A DNA stretch of 64,000 nt from Craterostigma plantagineum (Eukaryota; Streptophyta; Magnoliopsida; Lamiales; Linderniaceae), in assembly GCA_027422505.1 (NCBI GenBank), contig JAPQWV010000496.1:124001-188000 (forward strand), written 5' to 3'. Positions 32,998-44,220 of this stretch are shown piece by piece. A program made the translations under genes and the position numbers. Every line of letters starts with the position of its first letter. The stretch's first letter is position 1. The notes under the pieces are model-generated. The model was not told the origin of the DNA, did not search any database, and worked only from the letters and a program-made list of their open reading frames with translations.

Positions 32998-35900
32998 TTT
33001 GTGCATTATGTAATCCTATGAGCTTTCACGTGTTCTATGATATGTGTTTTCTATACTTAAAAATGTTATATCTTGCGTGAAATATTTCATTTTAATAAAA
33101 AAATTAATACATATACGTATAATATTAGGGGCATGAAGATATCTTTAGGATGCTCGATCTACGTCACGAATAGAATTCACTGACATGAGACTGATTGCTT
33201 GCTTAAATTTTGTCAGTCTAAGTCGCATTCTTGTATCTCAAAGGTATTTAGTTTGTTCCACTAAGACACAAAACCACTTCATATAAGTGAGGTTTCTAGC
33301 CTTTTTATTACTCTCGCCGGATCTATTCGTTAGGAGTCACACATAATTGCTTGTCATTAACTTGTGATCTCGACCGCATACTTGCCTTGTAATAGATCGT
33401 TCCGAAAATGATTAGGGCACTTAGGTAATTCCTCACTTGGCCAAATATAAATTTGTAAGAGAAAAGGAGCATGGTATCGGCCCGAGAACGAACAAGAAGA
33501 ACTTCGCCTTAGATAATCTCTCAGCCTCGTAGAGAAGCGAAGCTTCAGCTTGAGCAAGTGCAACGAATATGAAAAAAATTAAAGGATTAGAATGAAAAGA
33601 CGAAAGAGAAAAATGCCGGAGAAAAGGAGAACGACAAAGAAACAGAAGATGACATAAAGCTTATTTTTCCAAAACATTATCCTTCCCTTCTAAGTCAGAG
33701 ACAAATTAAAATCCCTCAAAGTCCTCTTTGATTCCAAATTGACGGTCTCTTGCAAAGGCAAATTGATTAAAAGCGCCTCGATCACAGGTATTTTGACTTA
33801 ATATGATATGTGTTGACTTGAGCGATATAAATATAAAATTCCTAGTCAAAAATTAAATGAGGGCTAGAGCGAACCTAGTGAGAGTTGTCGAAATGGATCA
33901 TTCTTTGAACCTAGGACTTTAGTTTGCTGACATGACTTGACGGCATTAGATCTTTCAACTGTCATGTGAATTTTTAGGCGTGACAATGATCGTAGCAAAA
34001 TAATCTGACCCCCATAATATTAATATGCATACAAAAAAAATAAATAATAAAAATTAATTAATAATAATATAGTTTTAATCGTACATTTTAATATGCAATG
34101 GTGATTTGCATTTACACTAAATTGATTAAATGCGATATTTGTTCATGCTCATACCCTCGTGCGAAATTATAGTTACATGTTTAAGGAACCATGTATCTAG
34201 ACTAATAATGATAAATTGCATATGTTGAATAATTGGTCCTTAGATTGATTCATGTACTTGTTTGATAAATCGACTGAGGTGCACTATTTGAGGGGGAGCA
34301 TTTACAAAAGTTATGCCTTGAACTCCAAATTATTTTGATGATCTTTTTCTAAGTATTGCAGAAACACTGAGGAAGACTTCACGAGGTTATCTCGATTTGG
34401 AGTACACGGCAGTGGTTCAAATGTTGGTTGGTTAAATATTTGGATCGTCAACGTGTTTTATGCACTTGAATTTAACCAATTTATCTCAAAAATATTTTTC
34501 AAGGGGAATCAAATAGAAAAATAGCTTCAAAAATTAACTCTAATATTTTCGACATCTGTTGCTTTAAGCCTTGCAGATTTATAAAATGTGAAGACGGAGC
34601 CAGATGTCATCACAGAATTACAGGGAGTTAATTGCATTTATTTTCATACATAGGGGGAGCAATTATGTGATCTACTCGTAAACCTAGGATCAATCTGAAA
34701 AACAATAGAAAAACTTACAATCAAGAAATTCGGGCGAATTTTGCAATTTTCATTCATAGATTCTCGAGCGAAAATTATTTTGGACCAAGTTGTAATTTTC
34801 GCCTTCACACTGACGACCGAAAATTAAACAGGAACCAAATGATTCTCGATCGGAATCGTCGAGCGAAAATTAAATAGTAAACAAAGCAAAATTCTCGATC
34901 GTAAATAGTAATGGGCTTAACTTCACCAAGTCACGAAAAACGTCTAATCAGCCCAATTGAACGAAATCATTACTTGCAGTCAAAAATCCCTAAATACACG
35001 CTAAAACCCTCGATCGCAAAATTCGACAGTCAAATTTTCGTGCGAAAAACTTTTTCTCTCAAAAGACGAACGACAAAACCCTTCAAATCTTTCGATTTTT
35101 TTCCTCTGATTTTCGTCTTTCGAAGGTAGATTTGACTTCATTTAGGGATTATCGTGTGTTTAAACTTCATGTGCATCTGTACTTTGAAATATTTCGCTTG
35201 ATTCTGTGTTCATTTCTCGACTGATCATATTCTGAGAACTCGATGGCTTGTTCGCAGTATTTTAGGCCAATATCTAAGTATAATCTAGGTTAAAAACTGC
35301 ATATTAAGATAGTTTCGAAGTCTCTTGATCGTTTTATGGTAGATTGTGTTGATTCTCTGCGTTATTTGAGTTCGATTGAAGAACGACTAAAACTGGGATT
35401 ATACCATTTGAAGGCGTCGAAGAACTTTTTCGCTCGCAAACAGTGTCAATTGCACTTCATCGAAAATTTTCTCGGCGAGTCACCAAGTTTCTCGCCGTCA
35501 ATTTTCTCGATCGTAAAATTCCATAACGAAAAACTATTTTAAAATCGAAATACTTTCTCGCTCGATAATTTTCACTGCGAAAAATTTTAGTCACGCGCGA
35601 AAAATTTCTCGACAGTAAATTTACTCAGAAATTTCATTTTTTTCGATCGTAAATTTACATGGAAAAGTTCACGATCATGTATTATCGACTACTGTACCGT
35701 ATCTTAAGTGAGAAACAGATTTCTAAGTTTTCTAAGTTTTTCGATCAGAAATTTACGATCGAAAAAAATGAAATTTCTGAGTAAATTTACTGTCGAGAAA
35801 TTTTTCGCGCGTGAATAAAATTTTTCGCAGTGAAAATTATCGAGCGAGAAAGTATTTCGATTTTAAAATAGTTTTTCGCTATGGAATTTTACGATCGAGA

Positions 35901-36149
35901 AAATTGACAGCGAGAAACTTGGTGACTCTCCGAGAAAATTTTCGATCGATAAAAATCATTACTGTGCATTTTGTGATCGAGAAATTTTATCGTCGAAAAA
36001 TAAATTTTATCGCCGCTAAAATTTTCGATCGAAAATGAAATTGAAATCGAAATTACTATTTTCGATTGTAAGTTTTGCGCTCGAAACTTATTTTGCACAT
36101 ATTAGATCTATTTCGCACCTATAAGGACTATTTTTTTCGATCAGAAATT
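32998..36149 (+). other. Element B spacer between RNase H and ORF3
   Basis: Non-coding. The first 330 bp is recognisably shared with A and C (GTCAGTCTAAGTCGCATTCT is a clear landmark, about 33216-33235). One GATAATC unit is kept at 33512-33518, where A and C have four. Polypurine-like AGGGGGAGCA occurs at 34291-34300 and GGGGGAGCAA near 34653. The final 1.4 kb is dense in TCGATCG words and contains the long inverted repeat at 35461-35944. Confidence 0.78.
35461..35944. repeat. 196-bp near-perfect inverted repeat, 92-bp loop (element B)
   Basis: Left arm 35461-35656, right arm 35749-35944. Read base by base, the reverse complement of the right arm matches the left arm without gaps, with four mismatches (about 98%). 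The right arm continues outward into sequence matching the plus-strand reading of element A at about 19520-19670, so it is an inverted duplication of spacer sequence. Neither A nor C has both arms. Confidence 0.93.
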
Positions 36150-37910
36150 TTCACTGCCTTTAGTCAACCTACACGACACCAATTTCCAGCTCGACCTGAC
36201 CACCTTCAGGTGTCCGGACGATATCATGGTGTCTATACTACAAGGTCATCCACTGTGGCATGCTCTCACGGTGACGGCCTCAATACCAATGGCTTACCTC
36301 CAACAATTCTGGGGGATGATCCAGAGCCACGTCATTGAAGGGGCGTACAGCTTCACAACGGTGATAGGGACGAGGCACATGAATATGAACAAGAATGACT
36401 TCGGTCTTATCCTCGACCTCCCCTATAACCCGAACTACGACCCCCTTCCAACTGACGCGGAGCTCGTGCGTGACTTCCTTCAGACGGGAACCGTCCACCG
36501 CTTACCAAACTCGCACAAATGCAGAGCAACGGGATTCCTCATCCGTGGCAGACAATGTTTGGAATCATCAACAAATGTCTATCCTCGAAGCACGCCGGCT
36601 TCGACAAAGGCAACGGCAACATTATGAGGATTTTCCATGGAATCGCCTTCTCGCGAACTTACGATTTCGCGCAACTGATCTGGAATGATCTAGCCGAGCA
36701 GATCAGGCAGAAGGAAAATAAATGCTCGAAGAATGTGCGGTACGCCTGGTGGTTCTCCGTCATCATCCGACAATACATGGAGTTGCACGAGCAGAACATC
36801 CCTCGTCTATCTAGAGGTAATTACCAACCATCGCTGCTGAAATTTTCCCACAACCCGAAACTAACGGACTTGGACCATCCGCCAATGGCCATACCGTTCG
36901 AGTTGTTGAGGCTCGCCGACCCCACGGGAGCTGAATACCAACGGTTATGCAGGGAGAATTATCTGACGGAATAGATGAGTAGAGGGCCCCAGACAGATTT
37001 CGCAGTTAGCCCTCACCAACAACAAAGCCCTGAGGACACGGTGATTGATGCAGTGGCCCAGAAGCTTGAGCAGGAGTCCCCCAGTGCAAGAAACTCAGCA
37101 ACCAGATCCTGAGGTCACGATGATTGATGAAGTGGCCCTTGAAATGGAAGTCGAAGAACAGAATCAGGAGCTCCAAACGGAAGTGCCTGTCCATGTATGC
37201 GACTCGAAGTGCCCGTTGAGGAGGTTCTTCAACAAATAGCACAGCCCGAGGCAGAAATGGGGCAAAGCTCACTTCCACTTGTGACGGAACAGGCTCGTGA
37301 GGACGTTGAACGTGAACCATCCCCTCACACAGCCACCTCATCCGACACGGAGTCCGATGAGGAGATCAGATTAGTAAGACGGACTCCCAGGGGACTAAGC
37401 ATACAACTCGAGTCCCTCTTTCCCATCGTCACCACCTCATCAGATACCGCTCAGATCATCTCTTCAAGTGTTGCGGCCACTTCTTCGCTCATCTTGAGCC
37501 GCAACACAACCTACCGGTGTCTGGTTCGTAGGTTCCAACCGAGCCTGCCGTTGGCCACTTCTTCAAGATTCGACTCAAGGATTGGGGGGAAGTCTCCAAC
37601 AGTCACAACCTCAAGTGACTGCGAGCCAACCTGAGGAGCCGTTGTCCGGTCTAGGGTTGCTAACAGGCGACATCAGTCGACCTGGCCCATCTTCGACGGA
37701 GGCGTCCATTCAGTTCATCACTGAAGCCCAATTCCAGTTCGCGCTCTCTGCAGCCATCAAATCTCTAGAGGACAAAATGATGGAGAGAGTGCTAGCTGCC
37801 ATCGAGACGTCCCAGCGTGACACTGAGAAAGCACCCGTCTCAGAGGGCCCTTCAGCACGAACCCAGTCAACCCATACCCATTGACCCACTAGCCGACTCT
37901 TCAATCCTTA

Positions 37911-38614
37911 GAGCATCTCCAACGGCCCTGTAAACAGGGCGTTGGACGCGAACAATTAGTTCCTCCAACGGAACTGCAAACGCCACCCCAAAACCAGAGG
38001 AGTGAACAGTGTCCCGCTGCGTGAAGCGGGGAACCGTTCACCCGCTATATGTTTATTTTTATTTTTTTTTATTTTCTTTTATTTTTGGGGATTTATTATT
38101 GGGTTCCTCCGCTATCGCCATTCATTTCTACTTTACAATTTATTTTCTACTATTTAGATTTGATTAATTTAGGCTTTTAAGTACTTTGGGTGTTGATCGA
38201 TTTTTTTTCTGGAAAGGTGAGGAAGACGATGAATAGTACTTTAGGAGAGAGAAGCTGGCTTTTATTTATGTAGGAAAAATTAAAATTATATTTTTTAACT
38301 TTAAATAATACCTTTAACGATTATATTATTGTACGCTGTAAATCTAAATAAATTTGTAATGAATGAATAATTAAAGCGTCTTGTTATAATTAAAATTTCT
38401 GTATTCTTATTTTTTTACTTGAGAATATAGGTTTGTTGTTTATTTTTATAATATAAATAATTTTTGACGATTTACTTAATTAAGTAATAAGAAATATTAT
38501 ATATAAAGGAAAATATAGAGAAAATAGTTGGAGTTTGACGACACTGTTTAAACTGTAAATTTGGAGGAATTGTACTGTTTAACTCTATATATAGAGGAAT
38601 GATTGGAGATGGCA
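37911..38614. mobile_element. PIF/Harbinger-type MITE in ORF3 of element B
   Basis: 704 bp, AT-rich, non-coding, flanked by TTA on both sides (37908-37910 and 38615-38617). The left end GAGCATCTCCAAC matches the reverse complement of the right end (TGCCATCTCCAAT) over most of 13 bases. Removing it with one TTA restores CTTCAATCCTTATCAACC, which aligns to the uninterrupted element C at about 58228-58245. Confidence 0.87.
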
Positions 38615-40322
38615 TTATCAACCATACACCATTCCCATCACCCAGCTCCACGACATCCTTCTAGCCCGCCTCATCGGTCTTCCCACCAGAACGCCTCAGG
38701 AATAATCCCTCTACAGTCGTCTGGTGGACCACCCCGAGCCACCCATTCAAACATGCCAAAGTCAAAGCTCCCGCACCCGGCGTCGACATGAAGATCCAGA
38801 CGATCAGGATCGTCATGAGGGGGAGAAACGGCCTAGGACCTCATCAAGTGGTCAAGGTGAAGGCCAAGACAAGGCTCGGGCACAGTTCAGACAGGCGCTG
38901 GAGCAGGCCAAACCCAAACCACCACCCAAACCACCCAAACAACTCATACTACGCACCACACCACCACTCTAACACATATAAACCCACCATCCTTCAGCCT
39001 AAGGACGCCTCCGCCCACACCAATGACCTTTACAAGCCCCTTGCTTCCCGAAGAAGAAGCAAGTGCTGCCATGCTCGTAGCCTTGGCTCAAACTCAAGCC
39101 ACTCCCTCACTTGCTCAAGACCAACCGGGACCATCAGGATACGGGGTCAATCCGCACGAGTTTCTCGGCAAATATATATTTGAAGGACAGTGGATGACCC
39201 ACTCCATGCCCGAGGAGCATCAGAGACAACGGCTTAAGGACGTCTTGCAGTTCCTACAACAGGCTTCGGTAGAGGTCGTCCTGTTAGAAGACGAAGAGCT
39301 TCAGGAAGGTGAATATCACCAACAAGATCCCACAGGGCTTCCAGAATTGATTGCGCAACGAGCGGTTTCCACCACAAGACTAACGCCAGGGACAGTTCGG
39401 ATCGACACACCTTGGGAGAATATATGAATTGAGATTCCATTCCTTGAAGAAGTTTGTGAGCATATTTGGAGGTCACCGAATAAAGTCAAGAAGGCGAACG
39501 AGTTCGAGCTCTGACGAATCTCTCACTGGGATCAGCAAAAGAGAATGACGTATCTCTGGATGCTGACCCACCTCGGAACGGATGTGAGATTGGGGATGAC
39601 TAAAAGCCAAGCCAAGAGTCATTACACGAGTCTCTCCCCAATCTGTCAGCTACTCAGCGTCTATTATGCTAAAGGATGACTTCCAACACCTCACTACGCC
39701 ATTGAGCGAGTAGATAGGACTCAAGAAGATCTACGCGTGAGTGACCTACCGTATCACCCTGCCGAGGAGGTATACATCATCTACCAGCTTTACGTGGAGA
39801 AATACAAAGGTCCTCAAGGCTTCATGAAGACAGAAGGTCTCGAGGGGCTCTACCGTTTCATGATGCGCCAAGTCAAGTACTTCGCCGCACACGACCTTCA
39901 AATGGCTCTGGAGAGCAACATGAAGAAGGTCAACATGACCACTCCGCTCAACAAAGGATCTGAGATCGAAGGGCTTCCCAACAATCACGTGCACATCAGC
40001 TCAGTCCTAGGCGTCACCTACCACAATCCGATGGCGAAGAAGACTAGGATGATGTTGAAGACTGAGATACACAAATTCTGTGATGGGACGCTCAAGGTCA
40101 TCAAGAGAAATATAGAGCAGAGGTTGAAAGAAATCAATAGAGAGACGATGCTGAGGATCCACCGGTTCGTGAGAGAACAGTCGCTCCTAATGGAATTACT
40201 TGAGGACATCGAGGAGCGACTGGAGCTAAGGAATACGCTCAAGAACTTCGAGCATGCGGTGGGCTTGCGCAGGTCGTACTATGCCCCACGAGGACAGACG
40301 GTGCGGAAAAGAAATCGAGCAC

Positions 40323-40334
40323 AAAGGGGGAGAT
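40323..40334 (+). other. Element B polypurine tract, overlapping ORF3 codons
   Basis: AAAGGGGGAGAT directly before the LTR TG. It encodes the ORF3 tail QRGR. Confidence 0.85.
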
Positions 40335-40680
40335 TGTAGAATACGATTTTAATTGTGCATTGATTTAATTACATGTCTTTGTAATTAGGGGCTTGATGTA
40401 TAGTTGTCCTTAGTTTAGGACTTAGTTTGTAATTTATACCAAGCTTGTTTGGTATAAATTGATGTACAAACATTGAGCTAATAGAGAAGATTTTAGAAAT
40501 TGATCCGAAAGGCTTGCAATTCGATTCTAGAGAGAGAAATAGCAAATATCTTCTCCACTAGAAATTCTCTCTCGAGCTCTCCAAGAAGATTTTCGATCGA
40601 AATCTCAATCTCCACAATTCTTATCGATTCCTTTAGAAATCATGCCTAGGATCATAGAGTTGATAAATTAGGACCTAACA
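40335..40680 (+). repeat. Element B 3' LTR (346 bp)
   Basis: TGTAGAATACG to GACCTAACA, the partner of 25163-25513, followed by the TGCTC target copy at 40681-40685. Confidence 0.93.
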
Positions 40681-42602
40681 TGCTCTCTATCGTTCGTCAC
40701 AAAGCAGTTGCCCCGAAGACCTTGAAGAAGGAAATGTTGGGTACCCTTTGTTAATGATCTCATACGGAGTCTTGTCGAACCGCTTGTGAACTACCGTCCT
40801 ATTCTGAGTGAAACATGCGGTATTTATTGCTTCAGCCAAAGAAAGTGTGGAATACCGGAGTGGATGAACATCGTTCGGGCGGCTTTCACTAGAGTCCTAT
40901 TGAGGCTCTGTGGTTGCATAGGTCCACAGAGGTCTATGTGAAGGAGTTATAGAGGACGTGAAGTAGAGGCTACCGGCTTGGCAGAATGAGAAGCTCGCTT
41001 CATCATTCCAAGTTGACACACCGAATATTGGTGCTCTTTTTGAAGCGTAATAGTTGGTAGACCGTGAACCAACTTCTTCGTTGAAAGGCGTTGAAGACCC
41101 TTAAGGTTGAGATGAGACATACGTTGATGCCATAATATGTTCCACTGAATTGTAATATGGGAGATGAGGCAAACAGTTGTCGAGGTCCGCACAGATGTCA
41201 GGTTAATCGTGTAAAGATTAGATTTTCAAAGTCCTTGGAGGAGTTCTTTGTCCTGACTGTCCAATATTCTGCACCGGTCAGCATGGAAGACCACCTGGAA
41301 TCCTTTCGCAGAACTGACCTATGCTGAACAAGTTATGGCGGAGCATTCGACACACGAGACATCCTTTATTGGCAGATTCTCGAGAATTATGTCTCCGAAG
41401 CCGAGAATCGGAGCTGAGTCGTTGTTTCCGAATCTGACATTTCCATTGAATCGGTCATGGTAGTTGCTCAGCAGCTCTTGATTTCCAGTCATGTGTGTGG
41501 AGCAACCAGAGTCGAGGTACCACACATGACAAATCTGCAAACACAAATTTAGAGAGCTTTAGGTACCCACTTAGAAAACAGTCCTCTCATACAGATTTAG
41601 GAGTAGGTTTAGATATGGCTCTTAAATTATGGCTAAGTGGAGCTTTTAGTGACCCAAGTCATCTTCGAAGAAGTTGATTTGGGTTTTGCCTCTGTAGGAG
41701 ACTTGGCCTTTTTGGCTTTCGTCTTCTTAGGCGGAGTTTTAGGAACCCATTTGGGTTGAACCTGACAGGGAAGTTGAATTTCAGCACGGGCAAATGTCTT
41801 GGTAGGTTTGATCGAGGAGTAAATCTTTTCATTGGAAAGTCGCCTAATGTGTTTGGGAGATTGGATCTTTACGTGATACCTTAGGTGAGAACATTCATGA
41901 ATAGCATTATAAGCCTTCTTGATGGCTAGATCTTGTTTCATTCGAGTCTTCCTATTGGCATTTGCTTTGGAATGAGTGTTTATTATTTTTGAGGAAGAGC
42001 CTATTTCAAAATTAGTGCTTCTAAAAATAGTCGGCTGAAGAAAGCATGTAGAAAAGCGATGATTTGAAGTGAAGAAACGGCTCTTTTATTTCTATGAGTG
42101 TCTTTTCTTATTACATAAGGAGGAGATACATTTGTAACTTTAACATCTAGAGGCTCCTTCTTAATTTCAAGGCTAGACACCCTCGCCTTCGATTTTTCTA
42201 GCTCAGGTACTACGCTCCCTGTCGACGTAGTAGAAACAAAGTTAGAGATAATATTTTTTACATTTTTATTTTGAGCTTTCTGATTTTTATAAGGCGATTT
42301 TTCTTTCTTCACGCTTTTCAAAATGATGTTTCCTTTTGAGGGAGATGAGTGATAAAGGGTTTGAGATACGAAGGAACCTGTGAGATTTTCCTTCTCTTTT
42401 AGGAACATTTTCTTTTCAGCTTCAAAATTCTCTCGTTCCTTTTCTAAGGTGACTCTTAACCCTTCTATTTTCCTAACAATAGGGGGTATATAAAGAGAAT
42501 TTTCAGAATGTTGAATTTGTACCTCCTCGTGTGTAGAGCGATCTTCGGGAAGATAAATTGAGTCAAGGCTCCAACCTTTTGGAAGATCGCTAGCATTGTA
42601 GC
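40681..42602 (-). pseudogene. pol: Element A integrase N-part, protease and gag C-terminus
   Basis: Continuation of element A on the minus strand. From right: gag tail with basic Lys/Thr/Pro-rich sequence (LPCQVQPKWVPKTPPKK) ending KWVPKAL and a stop at about 41550; protease WYLDSGCSTHMTGNQELLSN; GAG-pre-integrase WHQRMSHLN and CQLGMMKRASH. In the integrase about 280 bp between the first Asp (near 40945) and the RTLV helix (near 40895) is missing compared with B and C, so the catalytic DDE core is gone. FFKVFGATAL-like sequence then reaches the B junction. Confidence 0.87.
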
Positions 42603-42861
42603 TGTAATACCCGTAAAAAATTTCATACGGGGTTTATGATGTAACTTGTTGATTAAAAAACGAAATTCGTGAAAAAAGAAAAATTTAATTAATTAATAAA
42701 TAAAATTAATTAGAATGTGAATTAACTAGAATAAATTCAAATTAATTCGAATTTACCGAAATAAAAGTCGAATTCGAATATATATCTTATATTAGTTAAA
42801 ATTAACTCGAATTAATTAACATTAATAGAAATAAATTCAAATTTGAATAGTAAAAAAATAT

Positions 42862-42882
42862 AATAATAATAATAATAATAAT

Positions 42883-42926
<44 letters not shown>
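42862..42926. repeat. (AAT)n microsatellite in the solo LTR
   Basis: About 20 AAT units, slightly interrupted by ATATTAAT. Confidence 0.95.
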
Positions 42927-42928
<2 letters not shown>

Positions 42929-43629
42929 TAAGAGGACTTGTCACCTAATGATCGTTACCCATGTGAAGAGAGGAATCACGCCACCTCACTAGTCATCCAC
43001 ATTACAAACAAACCCCACATTGCAAACATTACCTAATGAAGATTCCATCTAACAACCATCAAACAAAATAACTAATGCACCTCAGATTAAGGGATACAAA
43101 CAGAAAAAAACAACCATCAAACAAAATAATATTACACCTCACATTAAAGGGTACAAACAGAGTAGAGAGAAAACGTTCGAACAAGAAAGGAGAGAAAGTA
43201 AAGACGTCTCAAGAGCTGAGCTCTAGGAATCTACACACTAATTAAGCAAGTTTTGGATGTGAGGTAGGTGGAAATTTCACCTACAATACGTAAACCATTA
43301 TGTGATATTCGGTTTGCAGGTGAAGATCACCTACACGCGTAAACATTTTTTTTAAACTCGTGATTTCTACGTGTTGCATGGTAATTTACGTGATCGTATG
43401 AAATTTGTGATTTACATGCTAATATATGCTCGAATGTGACCTCATGCTCGCTTTATGAATACTAGTGTGTCGTCACCATTCTATGTCGTTCAATTTTCAT
43501 GCTACTTGCGTTTAGATCATAAAATGTTCGGGGTTTAGGTAGGAAGATTGGAAATTAGGAAATGTAGGAGCAAATTCGGTATCAGTATAAATTAGGGTTT
43601 TTTAGGGTTTCTTTTAAATTCAAAGGTCT

Positions 43630-44220
43630 AAAATAAATATTTAAAACTCGGCCAGGGACTTTTATGTAATTTTCAGAAAATTCGAGTAGCTAAATAAATA
43701 ATCAAATCTCGGCTAAGGGACTTTTATGAAATTTTCAGAAAATTTGGGTAGCTAAATAAATAATCAAATCTCGGCTAAGAGACTTATGAAATTTTCAGAA
43801 TATTCGGGTAGTTAAATAAATGATCAAATATCGGCTAGGGACTTTTATGTAATTTTTAGAATATTCGGATAGCTAAATCAATATTCAAAACTCGGCTAGG
43901 GGCCTTGGAGCAATTTTCAGAATTTCCGATGGTGTTAATTAAATATTTTTTAAAGTCGATTGGGGCCCTAGAAAATTTTTTAGAATTTCCGAGGTGCTTA
44001 ATAAATATTTTTAAAATCGGTTGGGGTCTTTGTGAAATTTTCAGAATCTCCAAGGAGTTACATAAATATTAAAAACTCAAATGGGATCTTTGTGCAATTT
44101 TCATAATCTCCAAGGAGTTAAATTAATATTAAAAACTCAAATGGGGTTGTGCAATTTTCAGAATCTCCGAGGGGTTAAATAAATATTAAAAATATTCGGC
44201 TGGGGTAAGTTGTATATTTT
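43630..44220. repeat. About ten degenerate 61-bp tandem repeats in the solo LTR
   Basis: The unit runs AAATAAATAATCAAATCTCG, then GCTAAGGGACTTTTATG, AAATTTTCAGAAAATTCGGG and TAGCT. Ten successive copies of 57-63 bp can be laid under each other, more alike at the left, more eroded at the right. Confidence 0.9.

Larger units (their letters stand above)
36150..40339 (+). pseudogene. Element B ORF3, split by a MITE
   Basis: Homologous to A's ORF3 from the TNFQLDLTTFRCPDDIM segment onward; the first 20 or so residues seen in A are missing, lost with the inverted duplication just upstream. Motifs: HALTVTASIPMAYLQQFWGM, KNDFGLILDLPYNPNY, then an acidic Pro/Glu/Ser-rich middle, ATMLVALAQTQATPS-like segment, HEFLGKYIFEGQWMTHSMPE, and the helical C-terminus with EKYKGPQGF and HVHISSVLGVTYHNP. 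It ends AQRGRL with the stop TAG at 40337-40339, inside the 3' LTR. Frameshifts near 36490, 36975 and 37080, a stop near 39425, and the MITE at 37911-38614 break it. Function unknown; the capsid-like, disordered and helical impression is only visual. Confidence 0.82.
25163..40680 (+). mobile_element. SIRE-like copia element B, structurally near complete (15.5 kb)
   Basis: Both LTRs, primer-binding site, gag, protease, integrase, RT, RNase H, spacer, ORF3 and polypurine tract are all present in order, bounded by 5-bp target duplications. By hand the two LTRs differ at about 15 positions plus small indels over about 345 bp (roughly 4%), so the insertion is not recent. All ORFs carry frameshifts or stops; ORF3 is further split by a 704-bp MITE. 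It was inserted in opposite orientation into the integrase of element A. Confidence 0.93.

Noticed and set aside
41518..41552. A tiny intron between gag and protease ending TTTGTGTTTGCAG
   Set aside because: The implied intron would be about 33 nt, shorter than plants splice, and the acceptor-like sequence is weak support alone.
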